NCBI GenBank assembly: GCA_024114885.1
Contig: CP099425.1
Span: forward strand, 1,364,001-1,428,000
Source of the DNA: Septoria linicola
Lineage: Eukaryota > Ascomycota > Dothideomycetes > Mycosphaerellales > Mycosphaerellaceae
Direction: 5' to 3'
Length of the DNA stretch: 64,000 nucleotides
Shown: positions 1-11,668 of the stretch, one piece after another
Layout of the letters: the number at the start of each line of letters is the position of its first letter
How positions within the stretch are numbered: the stretch's first letter is position 1
Translations under genes and position numbers: made by a program
The notes under the pieces: model-generated
What the model saw: only the letters and a program-made list of their open reading frames with translations
What the model was told of the DNA's origin: nothing
Databases searched by the model: none

Positions 1-1248
1 TTGAACAAGTTGCAGGAGCGAAAGAGAGTCAAGAACGGCAAGCCGGCGAAGATCAGGGATCAAAGTATGCAAAACTCATACCAGGAAGTTGACGACCAGA
101 ATAATTACAGCATTGGTGCCGCCGAAGGAGATCAAGAGGCAGGTACGCAGCATGCTAGAATCGGTGATCAGGCGTTCTTGGATATTGGTGATAGGAAGAA
201 TGATGAGTTCATCTATATCCTGTAGGCACTGTCAAGTCATGTCTACGTACATACAGCACAAGAAGCGAGAATTAGCTCGTTCAAGATCAAAACATGTCTA
301 GCGCCACTGGTACAGACTTGACCTTATGATCTCGCACAAGACAATCTCCGACCACGCATCATGCTGAGAGAGCACATTTGAGGAGCACATGTCTGCGAGT
401 GTGCCAAGGCGGCATGTCCGTCTCTGCACGGCACAGCTGCATCCACAAGATTCCGGGCCCGATATTCTCGGATGCGATCGAACCCACCGCTTTGGACACC
501 GATGAGTTTCAATGCTTCTGGTTGGGACATCCTTTCGAGAGCCTAGTGGACGGCTGCATTGGTCGGCATTGGTGGGTGGTTAGATTCTGCACGTCCAGGC
601 ATTGTGCTTATGGCTTACTTTAGTGCTTAAGCATCTGAAGCACTCTGGTCAAACTGCAATCATCAGACGTGTAACACCACATCAAGATGGCAGCTGACGA
701 GACTCGTATCGCGCATTCAGTTTCGTATGACGATAGCTCGCCAGCTTAATGAGCACCCAAATGTACGTAAATCTCACGGCACTCTTCTGCCACGGCAATG
801 ACAGTCCAGTACGATGTCTCCACTTTCGCGAATGGTTCCTCAAATTGCCTCGTCCACCCTCTCTTGGAATGGAGATGACGATGAGTGAATTTCATAGAAG
901 CGACCTGTGCGATATAAACTTGAGAGCGATGTCGACTCACAAGCCGATGACAGATCCACTTTTCTCTTGGCATGTTGGTCTCTGCCTTGCCTTGCCTCAT
1001 GTTACGCGCCGCATTCGACTTCTCCAACCGCATTGCTAGGCAAGACCCTATCTGCTATTTGATACCCAGTCGTGAGACCATGCCAAAAGCCGTACATAAC
1101 ATGTGGGTGTCTGCTGATAGCAATTGGCGGCTGCTGGCGGCGTCGTGTAGCACCTACTGTGCCGCTTCCCTAATTATAAAGCATCTGACTATAGTCAGCT
1201 TTGTAGCCATCATTAATACCATCACCGCAGTGGCTTCATGATCACGTC
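1..1248. other. No gene recognised at the left edge
   Basis: Only short overlapping ORFs in several frames are present, none with a recognisable domain or a credible splice structure. An open frame runs in from base 1 to 225 (hydrophilic, ends DEFIYIL) and could be the tail of a gene outside the window, but nothing supports it. A TATAAA at 1175-1180 probably belongs to the small gene that starts at 1249. Confidence 0.5.
1175..1180 (+). promoter_or_regulatory. TATA box candidate for the 1249 gene
   Basis: TATAAA lies about 70 bp before the ATG at 1249, a usual fungal distance. It is the main regulatory hint that the small ORF downstream is expressed. Confidence 0.35.
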
Positions 1249-1770
1249 ATGGCGTCCGAACGACAGAGTACAGAGCCAATGGCCACTCCAGACTCCACGC
1301 GATCTGCCACCGGAGCCTGGCTCTTACCAGGAGACTTATGGCCAAGAGTTGCTGAGTTGGAAGCACAAGACCCGACACTCAGTCTAACACGTTGTTTGAA
1401 ATTTTGGGAGCCGAATGGCGCGAAAACTTACTCGACGAGCCTGATGTTGAACCTGATCGTACTCCTGGACCCGATGCGAACGCAGCGGACCGTGGAGGAT
1501 GGTACCATCTGGTATTGTGGGGGCTGGATGATGAACATATCGCAGAAAGAGGAATACGACCGCCTGTTGGCAGCAAATCCGACGTGGACACATACTAGGT
1601 GTTACAGAGCGGCGGTTGGTGGTTGGAATTCTGGTGGTAAGTAACACTTTTCGTATTCCTCGACCACGGGCTGATCTGCGCCTTTCACAGTGAGTCAAGC
1701 TGTAGCACCTGAATACGATGTGCAATTTCTGCGACTACGAGAGGAGGCGGCAGCTCGTACAGAACATTGA
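1249..1770 (+). CDS. Small hypothetical protein, two exons
   Basis: I do not recognise this protein. Exon 1 (1249-1636) and exon 2 (1691-1770) join across a 54 bp intron with a consensus GTAAGT donor and a CACAG acceptor. The join keeps the frame open to a TGA and gives about 155 residues. Without splicing the ORF stops five bases into the intron, which favours splicing. The protein is Trp-rich in the middle (residues about 75-128, several W and WN/WW-like positions) and ends in a charged helix-like tail. It has no signal peptide or membrane segment. Shortly downstream (1790-1840) an unlinked peptide with an LPRKLRLF motif recalls the F-box-like family found at 10.4-13.3 kb, but it is not in frame. 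The gene call rests on splice sites and the TATA box only. Confidence 0.4.
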
Positions 1771-1981
1771 ATGAGAGCTCGCTGTATACTCCTTGGTGGC
1801 AATATATGGAGTTGCCTCGCAAACTCAGATTGTTTGCAATTGAACGCCTTACTTCATGATGGATGGTCAAGCTTTCCGACTTGCACGCCAGCACGAGTCT
1901 CATGCAGAAGTCCTTGTGCTTATGTAGATTTGCACCCTCACGGGCTCGTGATCAGCATCTCAGCCACTAGAAACGTCCAGG

Positions 1982-3532
1982 CTACAGCTCATCCCTCTTT
2001 CTGCTAGAGCTACCGGCAGTGTCCTCCTCTTGCTCCACTTTCAAGATCACCCTCTTGTACCTCCTGATCGGCGGAGTTCCCGAACCAGTGACCTCCAAGA
2101 TGACATGATACTGCTGACACACCGGCTCGACTCCAAATGTAGCCTGCAAGCCAGTTGGCAGCTTGCACGCCTCTTCCCTTGTAGGCAACTTCGTTCCTGC
2201 CACCTTGCCATCCTTCGACAGAGTGAAGTTCAACTTCGGCAAAGAATCAACAGTATTAGTGTATACGTCCGTAATCTCTCGGTACTGGAACCAATGGTAC
2301 TTCAATGGATTCTTCCCAGTCAGATTCGCATCAGGATCCCAAGTTCCGCTTGCATCAAGCGTGATCGTTGCTTCAGCAGGCAGAGTATAGATCAAGGGCT
2401 CGCTGCCACAAGAACCATTGACTTCCACAACGGGCGGATGAGACCCAGAAGCATAGTCTGACAAGACACTCCACTGAACACGTGCAGACATCTCATCTTG
2501 GTATGCTTGTCTCCACCTCCAAATCGTCGCGTGGTTCGAAGTATAAGTTTTATTGTCCTTCCCGACAACTTGGTCGTACGTGTCTGAGTAGACGTTCGAT
2601 TGGCGAGAGCGATCGAGAAGAATATAGCGACCTCCCCAGCCTCCCCATGATGGTTGGTCAGAGGGTCCGCCATTTAGGCCGTTCACCATCGTGTGCATCA
2701 GAGCTGGGCTGTCACCCTGCATGATGTATGCGATGTCAGGATAGTGACTTCCGAGAGGGCCAACCTGGAAATTCTGCTTCACATACTCTTCCGTCACAAG
2801 ACTTGTATCGGGTCCGCCACCATCGAAGTAATAGTATTTCTCTCCAGAAATGCCTGACCAGGTCGCAAGTCCGTACGCATTGAAGCCGTGCAGAGACACA
2901 ATGTATGGTATCTGAGGAAAGTTCTGCCTAATCCAAGGTCCAGCATCGTCTTGATCGCTGATGGAATACACTCGGAGCTTCTTTACGAATTTTTCGAGGT
3001 CAAGAGCAGCACGTGTAGCTTTGACACAGGCGAGTGCTTCAGCTAAAACATTTGTGCCGCCCCAAGCTTGTGTGAAGAGTGGCTCGTGGTCTGGCATACC
3101 ATCGACGATCGTAATCAGTAGTTCGGCTCCGGATGAGAGAGGCGGCATCCCGATTGCTCTTGTACCGTACACTGGCTGGCCTGCTTTGACGATCGAGGAG
3201 AGGTAGTCCGAGGTTGGGAATCTGCCAGAAGTATGAACATTGAGGTTATCTTGTACTAATCCGAAAGCATGTGTAGTGTTCAAGATCTCTCGTGGCACAA
3301 CTGAGTTGTTAAGCCAGGTCGAGCTGGTAGCTACGAGGCCAGTGATGTTGTACTGATCGGAATGCAATAGCAGTCGAATGAAGGACATTGTGTCGTCCGG
3401 CTCGTTCGAGATGTCCGACATAATGAATACTTGTGGTTTCTTGTCAATTTGGATCGCTGGCGGGCATCGTTGCGCACTGCTGCTCGCAACGAGCAACAGT
3501 CCGATCAGTGTACAGAGCTCGGTGGCCTTCAT
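1982..3532 (-). CDS. Secreted DUF1593 (nucleoside-hydrolase-like) protein with C-terminal RDEL
   Basis: An uninterrupted ORF reads as a DUF1593/Sde182-type protein. These have an N-terminal nucleoside-hydrolase-like domain followed by a beta-sandwich domain, and some members are described as cellulose-binding. The motif SDISNEPDDTMSFIRLLL near residue 40 is the conserved Asp-rich start of that fold. I start at the second Met (3532), not at 3568. The later Met opens a clean signal peptide (KATELCTLIGLLLVASSSA), and a TATATAAAG on the minus strand at about 3576-3584 would lie almost on top of the upstream Met. The product is about 516 residues with several N-glycosylation sequons (NITG, NNSV, NDTT-like). 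The last residues are RKRDEL. RDEL resembles the KDEL/HDEL retrieval signal, so the enzyme may stay in the ER rather than be secreted. Its substrate cannot be told from sequence. Confidence 0.85.
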   Translation of the reverse strand: MKATELCTLIGLLLVASSSAQRCPPAIQIDKKPQVFIMSDISNEPDDTMSFIRLLLHSDQYNITGLVATSSTWLNNSVVPREILNTTHAFGLVQDNLNVHTSGRFPTSDYLSSIVKAGQPVYGTRAIGMPPLSSGAELLITIVDGMPDHEPLFTQAWGGTNVLAEALACVKATRAALDLEKFVKKLRVYSISDQDDAGPWIRQNFPQIPYIVSLHGFNAYGLATWSGISGEKYYYFDGGGPDTSLVTEEYVKQNFQVGPLGSHYPDIAYIMQGDSPALMHTMVNGLNGGPSDQPSWGGWGGRYILLDRSRQSNVYSDTYDQVVGKDNKTYTSNHATIWRWRQAYQDEMSARVQWSVLSDYASGSHPPVVEVNGSCGSEPLIYTLPAEATITLDASGTWDPDANLTGKNPLKYHWFQYREITDVYTNTVDSLPKLNFTLSKDGKVAGTKLPTREEACKLPTGLQATFGVEPVCQQYHVILEVTGSGTPPIRRYKRVILKVEQEEDTAGSSSRKRDEL

Positions 3533-3575
3533 CTTTGCGACGCACTGCGACACACCAGTTAGTAGCAAGGTATCT

Positions 3576-3584
3576 CTTTATATA
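3576..3584 (-). promoter_or_regulatory. TATA box of the DUF1593 gene
   Basis: TATATAAAG on the minus strand lies about 45 bp upstream of the ATG at 3532. It supports the internal Met as the true start, because the longer ORF would start only about 8 bp from this box. Confidence 0.5.
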
Positions 3585-4242
3585 CTTGCCGGGTAGTTCG
3601 CTTAAGTTGCCCAGGCTGTTCCTGACTAACTTAGTCTCGCTCGTCGGGCCACTGTTCTACCGATCTAACTAGTGCGTCTTTCTCCACGATCAGCGTAGGC
3701 ATGCCTCTCTCACCATTGCAGCAAGTGACCGACAGTTCTACTCGAACGAGCGGGTCTAAGATTTTTGTCCACTTGGTGCGGTCGCCGCGCTTTCACACTG
3801 TTGGTGTCGTCATCGGACGATCTCGTGAGCCACAGAGCTCATAAAGCAGCCCAGCTTAACATCAAAGGATAGGGCAAGCCTAGTAACGAGTAAGACAAAG
3901 TCGCAATCTATACGAAGGACGTTCTGCTCCTTGATCAGCTCATGGGACCCTGGCTGAGTATTGGCTCTCGTGCGTGTCAACGCGCTGCCGCGTGACGTGC
4001 GAGTAGACTGCGGTTGTTTCGCGATAATGCGAGACTTCGTCTTGGTCCAACAATAAGTCCCTATCGACTACTAAGACTGTATACTCGAAGTTCTGATTCT
4101 CGAGATTAGTGATTAAAAAGCAACTCCAATGGCCTTGACGCCTCGCTAAAAGAACGCTCCAATGACCGCTCGCACTAGAGGTAGGCTGAGCGATGCGATA
4201 GTAGAGGGCCACTCCTCACCCTTGCACGATGTCGCAACTCGC
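3585..4242. other. Intergenic, nothing recognised
   Basis: This is the upstream region of the DUF1593 gene and the 3' flank of TAF12. It has short ORFs only and no repeat or RNA gene that I can see. Confidence 0.5.
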
Positions 4243-6196
4243 TCATGGATCTCTACCTCCCATCACCTTCGCTGCCTGCACAGCTTGCATCTTGTTCTGC
4301 CAGGCTGCAGCAGGCTGGAATTTCTTAACAGTTCTCGCCTCCTCGAGACTGTATCCTGGGATTCTGATTCCGTACTTGCGCTCAAGCACAATCTGGATGT
4401 CGCGAATGTCCAGAGTTTGGTTCGGTCGCATCTTCGCGAGCTTGCACGCGTCTCCAAGTACGTTATCGGTAAAGTCGTCCGCAAGCTCGAGCATGACCTC
4501 TTCAACCTCGGGCGAGAGAACATTCGAGGATTCACTATCTGACGCAGCCGGAGCAGAACCAGTGACTTGTCGCACAAGTTCGTCCAGTTTCCGCTTGCTT
4601 AGAACACGGTCGCCTTCCCCTTCCAGAGTAAATGGCGGGGGCCGCTGTATGCCCGGCTGCTGCATCATGCCGGAGTTGTTGTAGGTAGGGCGAGCTGGTG
4701 GACCTGCCACAGGATTCTGAGTCTGTGGGCCCAGCTGAAGAGTCTTTGGAATCGGGAATTTGGTGTTCGCGCTGCTCGTCTGTGTGGTTTGCAGATTTGG
4801 ATAGGTCGGAGTACTCTGTTGCGACGTGTTGTTTTGCTGTGTGTTGAAAGGCAAGCCATTTGGCATCTGCGGTGGTTGAGGTCCCGGCTGTTGTTGTGGC
4901 TGGTTTTGGCGATACGTCTCGGCCGCCGAGGCCATTGCAGCTTGATGCGAGAGCGGTTGTGGTCGACCAGCATTTTGCGTTGCACTATTTGGCATCTGAT
5001 TCTGCGGCGGACCTTGCTGTTGGCCCTGATTCGGCATGTTGGTGTTGATTGGTGGCGGGCGCTGTTGTTGCAGTTGCGGCGGCATGTTGTTCTGCTGTGA
5101 GAAATTCTGCTGTTGCTGGGGTTGACTCGCACTTTGTGGCGTTTGCTGCTGCTGGTTGGGAGCTTGTGGTTGTTGTGTATTCTGCTGGTTTTGTGTGGCA
5201 CCAGGTTGTTGATTCTGCTGAAAGCCGTTTTGAGGTGGTGAAGGGGAGCCATTCGCTGGCTTGGCGTCAGTTTGTTGCTGCTGTTGCTGTTGCTGTGGCA
5301 CCGAGTTTGGCGGGCCCTGCTGCGTTGCTGGACGCGCTTGCTGAGCAGCATCTGTTCGACCTTCACCGCGAGCCTTCATCTGTGTCCAGTTCTGATTGAC
5401 TTGTGACACTGCCCCTTTGGCTTGCTCGAACTGCCTTCTAGCCTGCTCGGGCACTGGCTGACCAGCCTGCGTGAACCTACTAATCGAAGTCTGCAGGCCC
5501 CGAGCTTGGTTCAGAATCTGATCGCGTTTCAACAAGATCTGGTGTGCTTGACTACGCCATGCCTGATGTTGCTCTGGAGGAATACCGAGCACAACGCTAT
5601 CAAGCTCTTCCTGCGATTTGGGCATGAGCGGCTGGAGCTGTTGACCTCCTCCTCCAGCATTTCCCGTTTGTGCACCTGCTAGTTGTCAGTACCAGTACCG
5701 ACCATCATATGCATAAGCTAGCGCATATCGTCCAACTGATCAAGTAACGCTCACCTTGACCCTGCTGTCTTGCTCGGGCAGCCGCTTGCGCTTGCGCTTG
5801 GGCAGCCTGCTGCTGATTCATCTGACCAGCCTGCTGTCCCGACTGCTGCTGTTGCCCTTGAGCCTGTGCTGCCATCTGTTGCGGTTGTCCTCCCTGCTGC
5901 GGCGGTCGCTGCTGTTGCTGCTGTTGGGTCTGAGCAGGTTGGCCAGGCTGACCTTGCGCTGAGGTTGGACGATTCCGGTTCGCCAACTGCGCCATGAGTC
6001 GACTGCTCGCCGTCTTGATCTTGGTCTCAGCGTCCTTCCGGGCGTCGCTATCGACGGGACTGCTATTGTACTGGGTCCAAAGGTTAGTCAGACCCTGCTT
6101 GTACTGGTTTTTAGCATCTCCGTTGAGAAAAGGCAGGTGGTCGATCTGCTCGGGCCTGATCATGGGCGGATTGCCGGAGCTCGGAGCTTGCGCCAT
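4243..6196 (-). CDS. TAF12: TFIID/SAGA subunit TAF12 (histone-fold protein)
   Basis: TAF12 is shared by TFIID and SAGA and pairs with TAF4/Ada1 through an H2B-like histone fold. Exon 1 (6196-5755) and exon 2 (5678-4243) are joined across a 76 bp intron (donor GTGAGC, acceptor ACTAG), giving about 625 residues. The histone fold lies near the C-terminus, about residues 510-590. It starts at KRKLDELVRQVTG and contains EEVMLELADDFTDNV and LDIRDIQIVLERKYGIRIPG, which are diagnostic for TAF12. The protein ends with an AAWQNKMQAVQAAK helix. The N-terminal half is extremely Gln/Asn/Pro-rich, encoded by CAG/CAA runs, as is usual for filamentous fungal TAF12. An N-terminal helix with PEQIDHLPFLNGDAKNQY looks conserved. 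SNF5 follows upstream on the same strand. The identification is firm; the first-exon splice is good but not proven. Confidence 0.93.
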
Positions 6197-6885
6197 GATG
6201 ACGGTGTGCGAAGCGGTGATGTGAGCGATCGAAAGTGATGGCGGATGCGTGTCCTTGATGTGAGCGCAATGGGAGGCGCTTCAGCGGTTGTGGTTCGTGG
6301 GCTACGGCTAAGTGGTGTGGAAATTCTGGTGGCAGACGCGACTGCTCGTTGTTGCGCGCGTCCAGGTGCGACTGGCGTGAGGAAGAGGACAACGGCCTAT
6401 CGATACAATCTGCTATCGCAAGCCCGCCGTGAACACATTCACCAAGTGAGCGTGATGAAGAAGGCCAGGGCGTCGCTCGCATATGCATGTGAAATCAGAC
6501 TAGGGTAAGCTCGGGAAGTGAAGTGAAGGCGCCAAGACTTTGAACTCCGTTCATACCGTTACACTGTACATTGCACAACAGTTTTCACGATCTTATCATA
6601 TGCTTGGGCATTCGGGTGGTGTGCTAGAGATGGCTGATTCTGTTCAGGACTCAGATCTCAACCACAGCATGCTAGACTGTGGTCGATCATAGCACAAAAA
6701 CGAGGAGGTAGAGTGATGTAGAAGCCGACAAGATATGCTCATTTGTACAACTTTGCTATCATGATGATGTGTACCCACAACATGTCTTGTCCAATTCACT
6801 GTAGCTCTCTGCTTTCTTCCCAAAGCCTTCGCGTCTCTGAGTTCTGCACAATCACGATCCGTCTAGGCCGTGCTCCGTCGAGATT
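6197..6885. other. TAF12 promoter region and SNF5 3' flank
   Basis: No gene is recognised between the TAF12 start codon and the SNF5 stop codon. Short ORFs at 6245-6508 and 6743-6937 have no domain and are probably noise. Confidence 0.5.
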
Positions 6886-9390
6886 CTACACTCGCGGGCT
6901 CCTACCCTCTTTACGAGCAGCTACCATCTCTCTGTGAACACGATTTCTCAGATGTACAGAGAAATCTTGGATGACCTTGCCGGGCACAGCTGTGTACAAT
7001 TTGCCTGGGCAGTCGTTACATCTGATCCTGGGAAGGTACTGGAATTTCGTCCCACGCGGTGCACTTCCTCCGACCGCGGGCGGCGCCTTGCCTTTAGTGA
7101 TGGTACCATTTTCAGTGTCGATCATGTATGCGCGCATAAAAGGCATGAAGTTGTCGTCGGGATGCTCGGCACGAAGAGTTTCGATTGCTTCATTGAGCCA
7201 AGATGGAGGAGGAGGCTACACAACTTGTCAGTGATCGGATATATGATGGGACAATTGTGTGGCTCTTACAGTGCGCTCGTCGGGCGCTGGCCAACGATCA
7301 ATGTCAACAGCGCCTCGTGAGTCGTAGCTCACATTCGTAATTGAGCTGGCCGGTGGTTGCCGCGCTGCGGACGGTGCTCGTGAGTGGTTGCCATTGGGTT
7401 GAGGGGTGCTTCGCGGAGGAAGTGTTCTGGGCGTCATGTTCGGTGTACTCGTGGTTCCTCTGGCAGGCGTGGCAGGCTGCAAATTGAGCCCTATCGGAGG
7501 CCCGGATGCATAGCCTGATAATGGAAACTCCTTCGCGCGCTTCTTTGCTTGCAAAGCATCCCAGAATGCCTTTAGCTTCGCTTTGCCGATCTTCAATCTC
7601 ACTATTAATGTTTCGTCATCATCGAGAACAGCCGCGCTCTCTTCTCGTAATCGACTTGGTCTCTCGGGCGCATTACGCATTTCTCGCGTAGGTGCAGCCA
7701 TGACCTGCGAATCAGGAGTTGCTGACCGACCATAGCCTGCACGCATGTTGGCTTGGGCTTGTGCAGCAGCACCACGCATTCCGCGAGTTCTAGCAGTGCC
7801 TCCGGTACCAGTCATCGCAGAAGGTGCGGGAGACTGCTGTTCAGTTGCAGAGTCCTCGCTATCCAGGTCTTCTGAATCAATGTCGCCATCAGTAGTTCTG
7901 CCTCCACGTCTTGCACTTCTGCCACCACGCCGAGTTTTGGGGATACCAGTCGTCTCGAAAGTCTCTACGGCGCCGGGAATTACAGAGTGCACGATCAAAG
8001 ACCTAACTGTCCTCGGCTTCTCGCGCAGGTCTGGAAGGGCGGGTCCACCCCGACGGTTCAGTTGTCGTTTTTGGGCACGATGTTCGCGCATCATTGATGT
8101 CTCGGTCCGTTCTAGCTCCGCCTCGCTCATCTCGTACATATACGGCGTGAAGTCCTTCTGGGTCTGGACAGGTCGGAACGCAGTGAGAATTGGCGCTGGC
8201 AAGAAATTATCCCTCAGCTCTGGATCCTCAATGGGTCGCCCGTCAAAGGCATGATTTGTAAGATATAGCGCTTTCGTGTACTGTTGACTCTGCTCTCGTA
8301 TTGAATGTGCGATTGCGGTCGTAAATTCTCCAGATAGCGCGTTTTCCTTGGCCATGCACTGTGCGAATTCCTCAGGCGAATTGAGTGGATTATTGATGTC
8401 CCACTCGAATTGATCAACAAGAGTGATCCGTCCGATTGTGATGTTCAATTTGATCTGTATTCGCATCTCGTCGTCCTTGTGGCCAGAATATGGTATCCCC
8501 GCCTCTACAGGCCCGTCCTCCACTATCACATGTGGATAGTAATTATGGATCTGCTCTTGCATCTCAGCCTTGATTTGCTGAGAGACCTCTCGCAGATTCT
8601 CTGCCGGGACCTTTAAATCCTCCAACAGGTAGTCCATGAAGATATCCTGGTGTATACACTTTTCGTGCAGATTCCACGTGAACGTGTCACGAAGCCTCAG
8701 CTTGTCCAGCTCAATATCGAGTCGTATAGGCACGAGCTCCTCGTGTTGTTCCGCTTGTTGTTGCAGGTCTTTGCGATTGATGTGAATTTGCTTCGATCTG
8801 CGACCTTTTGGGGGGCCGCGATTTGCACTATACACAATTTGCGATTTCGCATTGGTCCTGCCATTGCCATAACCCGCAAAACCGTAGCCATACACAGAAC
8901 CAGGATCCGTTCGCCGACGCGATGCGACTTCAGTCATATAGAACTCCTTCTCCTTCTCCTTGGCCAACAGGAGATCGCGCGATCGCTGGGCTTGATCGTT
9001 CATGGAGGCGCCATACAGGAGGTCGCGCTGGATGTAGCGATCCAGTAACACCTCGTCATGTGCCGGCTGCGACTCGTTGGTGTTATCGGCCACGGGTAGT
9101 TGCGTCCCATCTCGCGACCGCTTGCGACTGAGCTGAGGAGTACCATTGGATTTGGACGCGCCATTGGCCATGTTGGACGGGGCGGGAGAGCCTGTCGCAG
9201 ACAGTCCTTGAGCCTGCATTGCTTCCTTGGCTTTCTGCTTTCCTTCCCGGATCGCGTCCTGACCATCTGCATTTGACCCGGACTGCTGGCCTATCATAGG
9301 CGCGCCATCGTTGTCGGGTGTAGGCGCGGCGCTGGTGCTGCTGTTGTTGGCGTTCGCGTTGGGCCAGGCAGAACTGGAGGGTGTGGACAT
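6886..9390 (-). CDS. SNF5: SNF5/SFH1-type subunit of SWI/SNF or RSC chromatin remodeller
   Basis: This is the INI1/SMARCB1 homologue, a core subunit of SWI/SNF-class nucleosome remodellers in the nucleus. Exon 1 (9390-7270) and exon 2 (7215-6886) join in phase 0 across a 54 bp intron (GTAAGA...TGTAG), giving about 816 residues. The two SNF5 repeats are clear. Repeat 1 begins LVPIRLDIELDKLRLRDTF (near residue 220) and repeat 2 contains IKLNITIGRITLVDQFEWDI, followed by NNPLNSPEEFA. The second exon encodes the fungal C-terminal module: PPPPSWLNEAIE, then PRIRCNDCPGKLYT and VHLRNRVHREMV. Without the splice this module would be lost. The N-terminus and the region around residues 500-700 are low-complexity, with RRGGRSARRGGR-like basic repeats and an acidic stretch. 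SNF5 and SFH1 are hard to separate by eye, so the symbol is approximate. Confidence 0.9.
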
Positions 9391-10447
9391 GTTGAGGAGT
9401 CGGGAGTGATGGTGGTGAGGGAAGGAACTATGCGCGTAGGGAGACCATCAAGGCTGCTCGCAACACTAGATCGTTCATCAGCATTCATACAGCAGCAGTC
9501 ATACGGGCGTGCGTTGAAGTGCAGTGTCGGTTGATGCGCGGCCAGCACTCCGCGCGTTCAGCGAGTGTGGTCGCATTGAAGCTGAGGGTATGCCAGCAGA
9601 TGCGCGCATAGGAACAGAGCGCGTATACACGTATACAATCAAAGCAGAGTCGAGGGACAGTAAAGCTCACCTTTCCCCAATAATGATGCCAGCCTCAAAA
9701 AGTGCCTCACTAAACAGTAGTCACGTACCGGTCTCGTTCTCTTGGTCTCGGGATGCGTGATGAGACTTGGATGGCGCTTGCCGAGGCGTGAGTGCAAGCC
9801 ATCCTTTCGAGGAGAAGATCACAACAACACGGGTATTCCAACATCAACAGACAGTCACAAGTCCATACAGCACACTTTACGCGAAGACAACACTGACTAC
9901 ACGGAGACGAGCAGTAAACAAAGACATCGGCAGAGTAGTGCCGGTGCTCATCGGAATGGGACTTGACCTCGACCGCCTGCTTACCGCCGAAGCGGCGCTA
10001 CTGCACTACATGGCAAATGCGCACTGCTGCCTCACTTCGACGGCCAGAATGCTGTTGGTGGCAGCAGATGAGAAGCTGGCGCTATCGAGACTTCGCATTG
10101 CCACGTTCTCCGATGCACTTCACAGTACTTCCTACGACATTTGTGCCTTTACGTCACGTGATGTTGAACTTCTGCCGCCGCGACACACGCACGATTTCCG
10201 ACTTACATGTTTGCCCTTTGACAAGACCACTACAAGCGACAAGTGAGCTCTAGTGTGTTCTTGACCGTTCGGTCGCTACGATCAAAGTATGGAGCGAAGA
10301 CATCAGCAAACATAGACCCCAGGAGCCATACTTTGCTTTCCCCTTTCCCTTGGAACAAGTGAAGCTCTGCCATAATCACATCACAGAATAACTCTGATCA
10401 AAAGATGAGGAAGACAATTCTAACAAACTGGAGGGCGCTGGTTCAGA
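9391..10447. other. Intergenic, no gene accepted
   Basis: This region lies upstream of SNF5 and of the F-box-like copy A. ORFs at 9767-10246 and 9963-10253 overlap in different frames and show no domain. A CACGTGA box at about 10156-10162 is the only site of note. Confidence 0.45.
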
Positions 10448-11668
10448 GTGCCACGCTTGCAAAGCAGGACGAAGTACCCCAAGAGCCGCAACCAATTGCT
10501 GACCAAATGCCGTATCAGTACCTGCATTACAGGCGTGACGAGCTATGTGGACTTGTTCTCGAGCTTGCTTCCAAGAAGGTATCCCAAAAAGTCTAGGCAG
10601 TTCTATATCGATATTCTCGAGGAACACCGCATCAGAATCACGACATTCAGGTTCCTCCTACTTCCTCGCGAGCTACGTAACGTCATATTCTACGAAATGC
10701 TCAGACTTAGGCTGCAGCCTGACACCCGTGGGTATCCCCGTAGAATGGTGTGCTATCCTGCAATACCTCGCGTCAACAAGCAAGTGCACAAGGAGGCGGA
10801 GGCAGTCCTTTACGGCGAGAATATCGCTACCATTCGAATCTCGATACATGGGAGCCGGTCTGCATATCCTCAACGAAAGGTCCAAATCTTCCGTCAGGAC
10901 TTCCCGTCCGAACCTGGCCTTCTCTTTCCACGCGAGACCCAGAGCACTCTAGGCAGGTCTTTCATGTGGCCGGAGTACTTGCTCAAATTTAGGAATGTGG
11001 ATGTCTCATTGAGCTTTAGTGTCGACCCATGGTCAAGGGCGGCTCATCATATCACTTCGACACAACGACTACGCAAGAGCCTTGACACTGCTGCAAATCA
11101 CGAACTTTGTGGTCTGATGTCGACTCTGGGCACCAGTATTGCGCTGAAAAGAGTTGCACTCAAGGTTGTCCATGAAGATGGGCTTGAAGATGGGCTTCCT
11201 CGTTCCACAGGTGAGACCCAACGCCTGGAAGAACTTCTTTGGCCTATTGGTCAGCTGCAGAACATTGAAGAGCTTGCCATCAGCGGAGTGCCAGAAGGCA
11301 TGGAAAGCCGACTCAAGCAAATTACGCTACCTCCTGATTCCAAATACGCTGATGTGCTCTGATCTGCTCGACGCTGCCTCAAGCAGAGCATAGCGCTGCG
11401 AAGACTGATTGAGGAGACTAGCGGCGACCTCCCGGTGGAAGAATTGATCGCTGGGATCTGGAACATCGAACGAATAATGCAACGTTCCGAAATTCGCAGT
11501 AGAGACAACCATTTGTTGCTCAAGTCGCATGTGGATGATCTGACGAAGTTCATGAGAAGTGGAGCGGCCAAAAGAGTACAACTGCAGATGGAGGAGAAGA
11601 TTCGGCGCATGAGGGCGTGTTGGGACGAAGGAGTTTTGGCTTCTATTGCTACAGCCGTAGGTTGTTAG
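10448..11668 (+). pseudogene. F-box-like (LPRELRN) family protein, copy A, interrupted by TGA
   Basis: Residues FRFLLLPRELRNVIFYEML (near 68-86) followed by RVNKQVHKEAEAVLYGEN are typical of a large Pezizomycotina family with an F-box-like N-terminus. Members are usually annotated only as F-box or 2EXR-type proteins of unknown role. The open frame from 10448 stops at a TGA at 11360-11362 (304 residues). The same frame then continues without interruption to a TAG at 11668, encoding a further charged helical segment (ARRCLKQS..., ...QMEEKIRRMRACW) that resembles the C-terminal region of copy B. A single nonsense change is therefore the simplest reading; use of the shorter protein is the alternative. 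The start is uncertain. An overlapping frame beginning at 10405 has plausible codon use, so a 5' exon or a further frameshift is possible. Confidence 0.5.

Noticed and set aside
2525..2545. GGTTCGAA-like box resembling a tRNA T-loop
   Set aside because: It lies inside the DUF1593 coding region and no cloverleaf or A box is seen around it.
4665..5366. 233-residue Arg/Asn/Ser-rich ORF on the minus strand
   Set aside because: It is another frame of the CAG/CAA-rich part of TAF12 and reads the same repeats as R, N and S.
9767..10246. 159-residue ORF upstream of the F-box-like genes
   Set aside because: No family, and overlapping frames of similar length. The codon pattern is not distinct from surrounding intergenic DNA.
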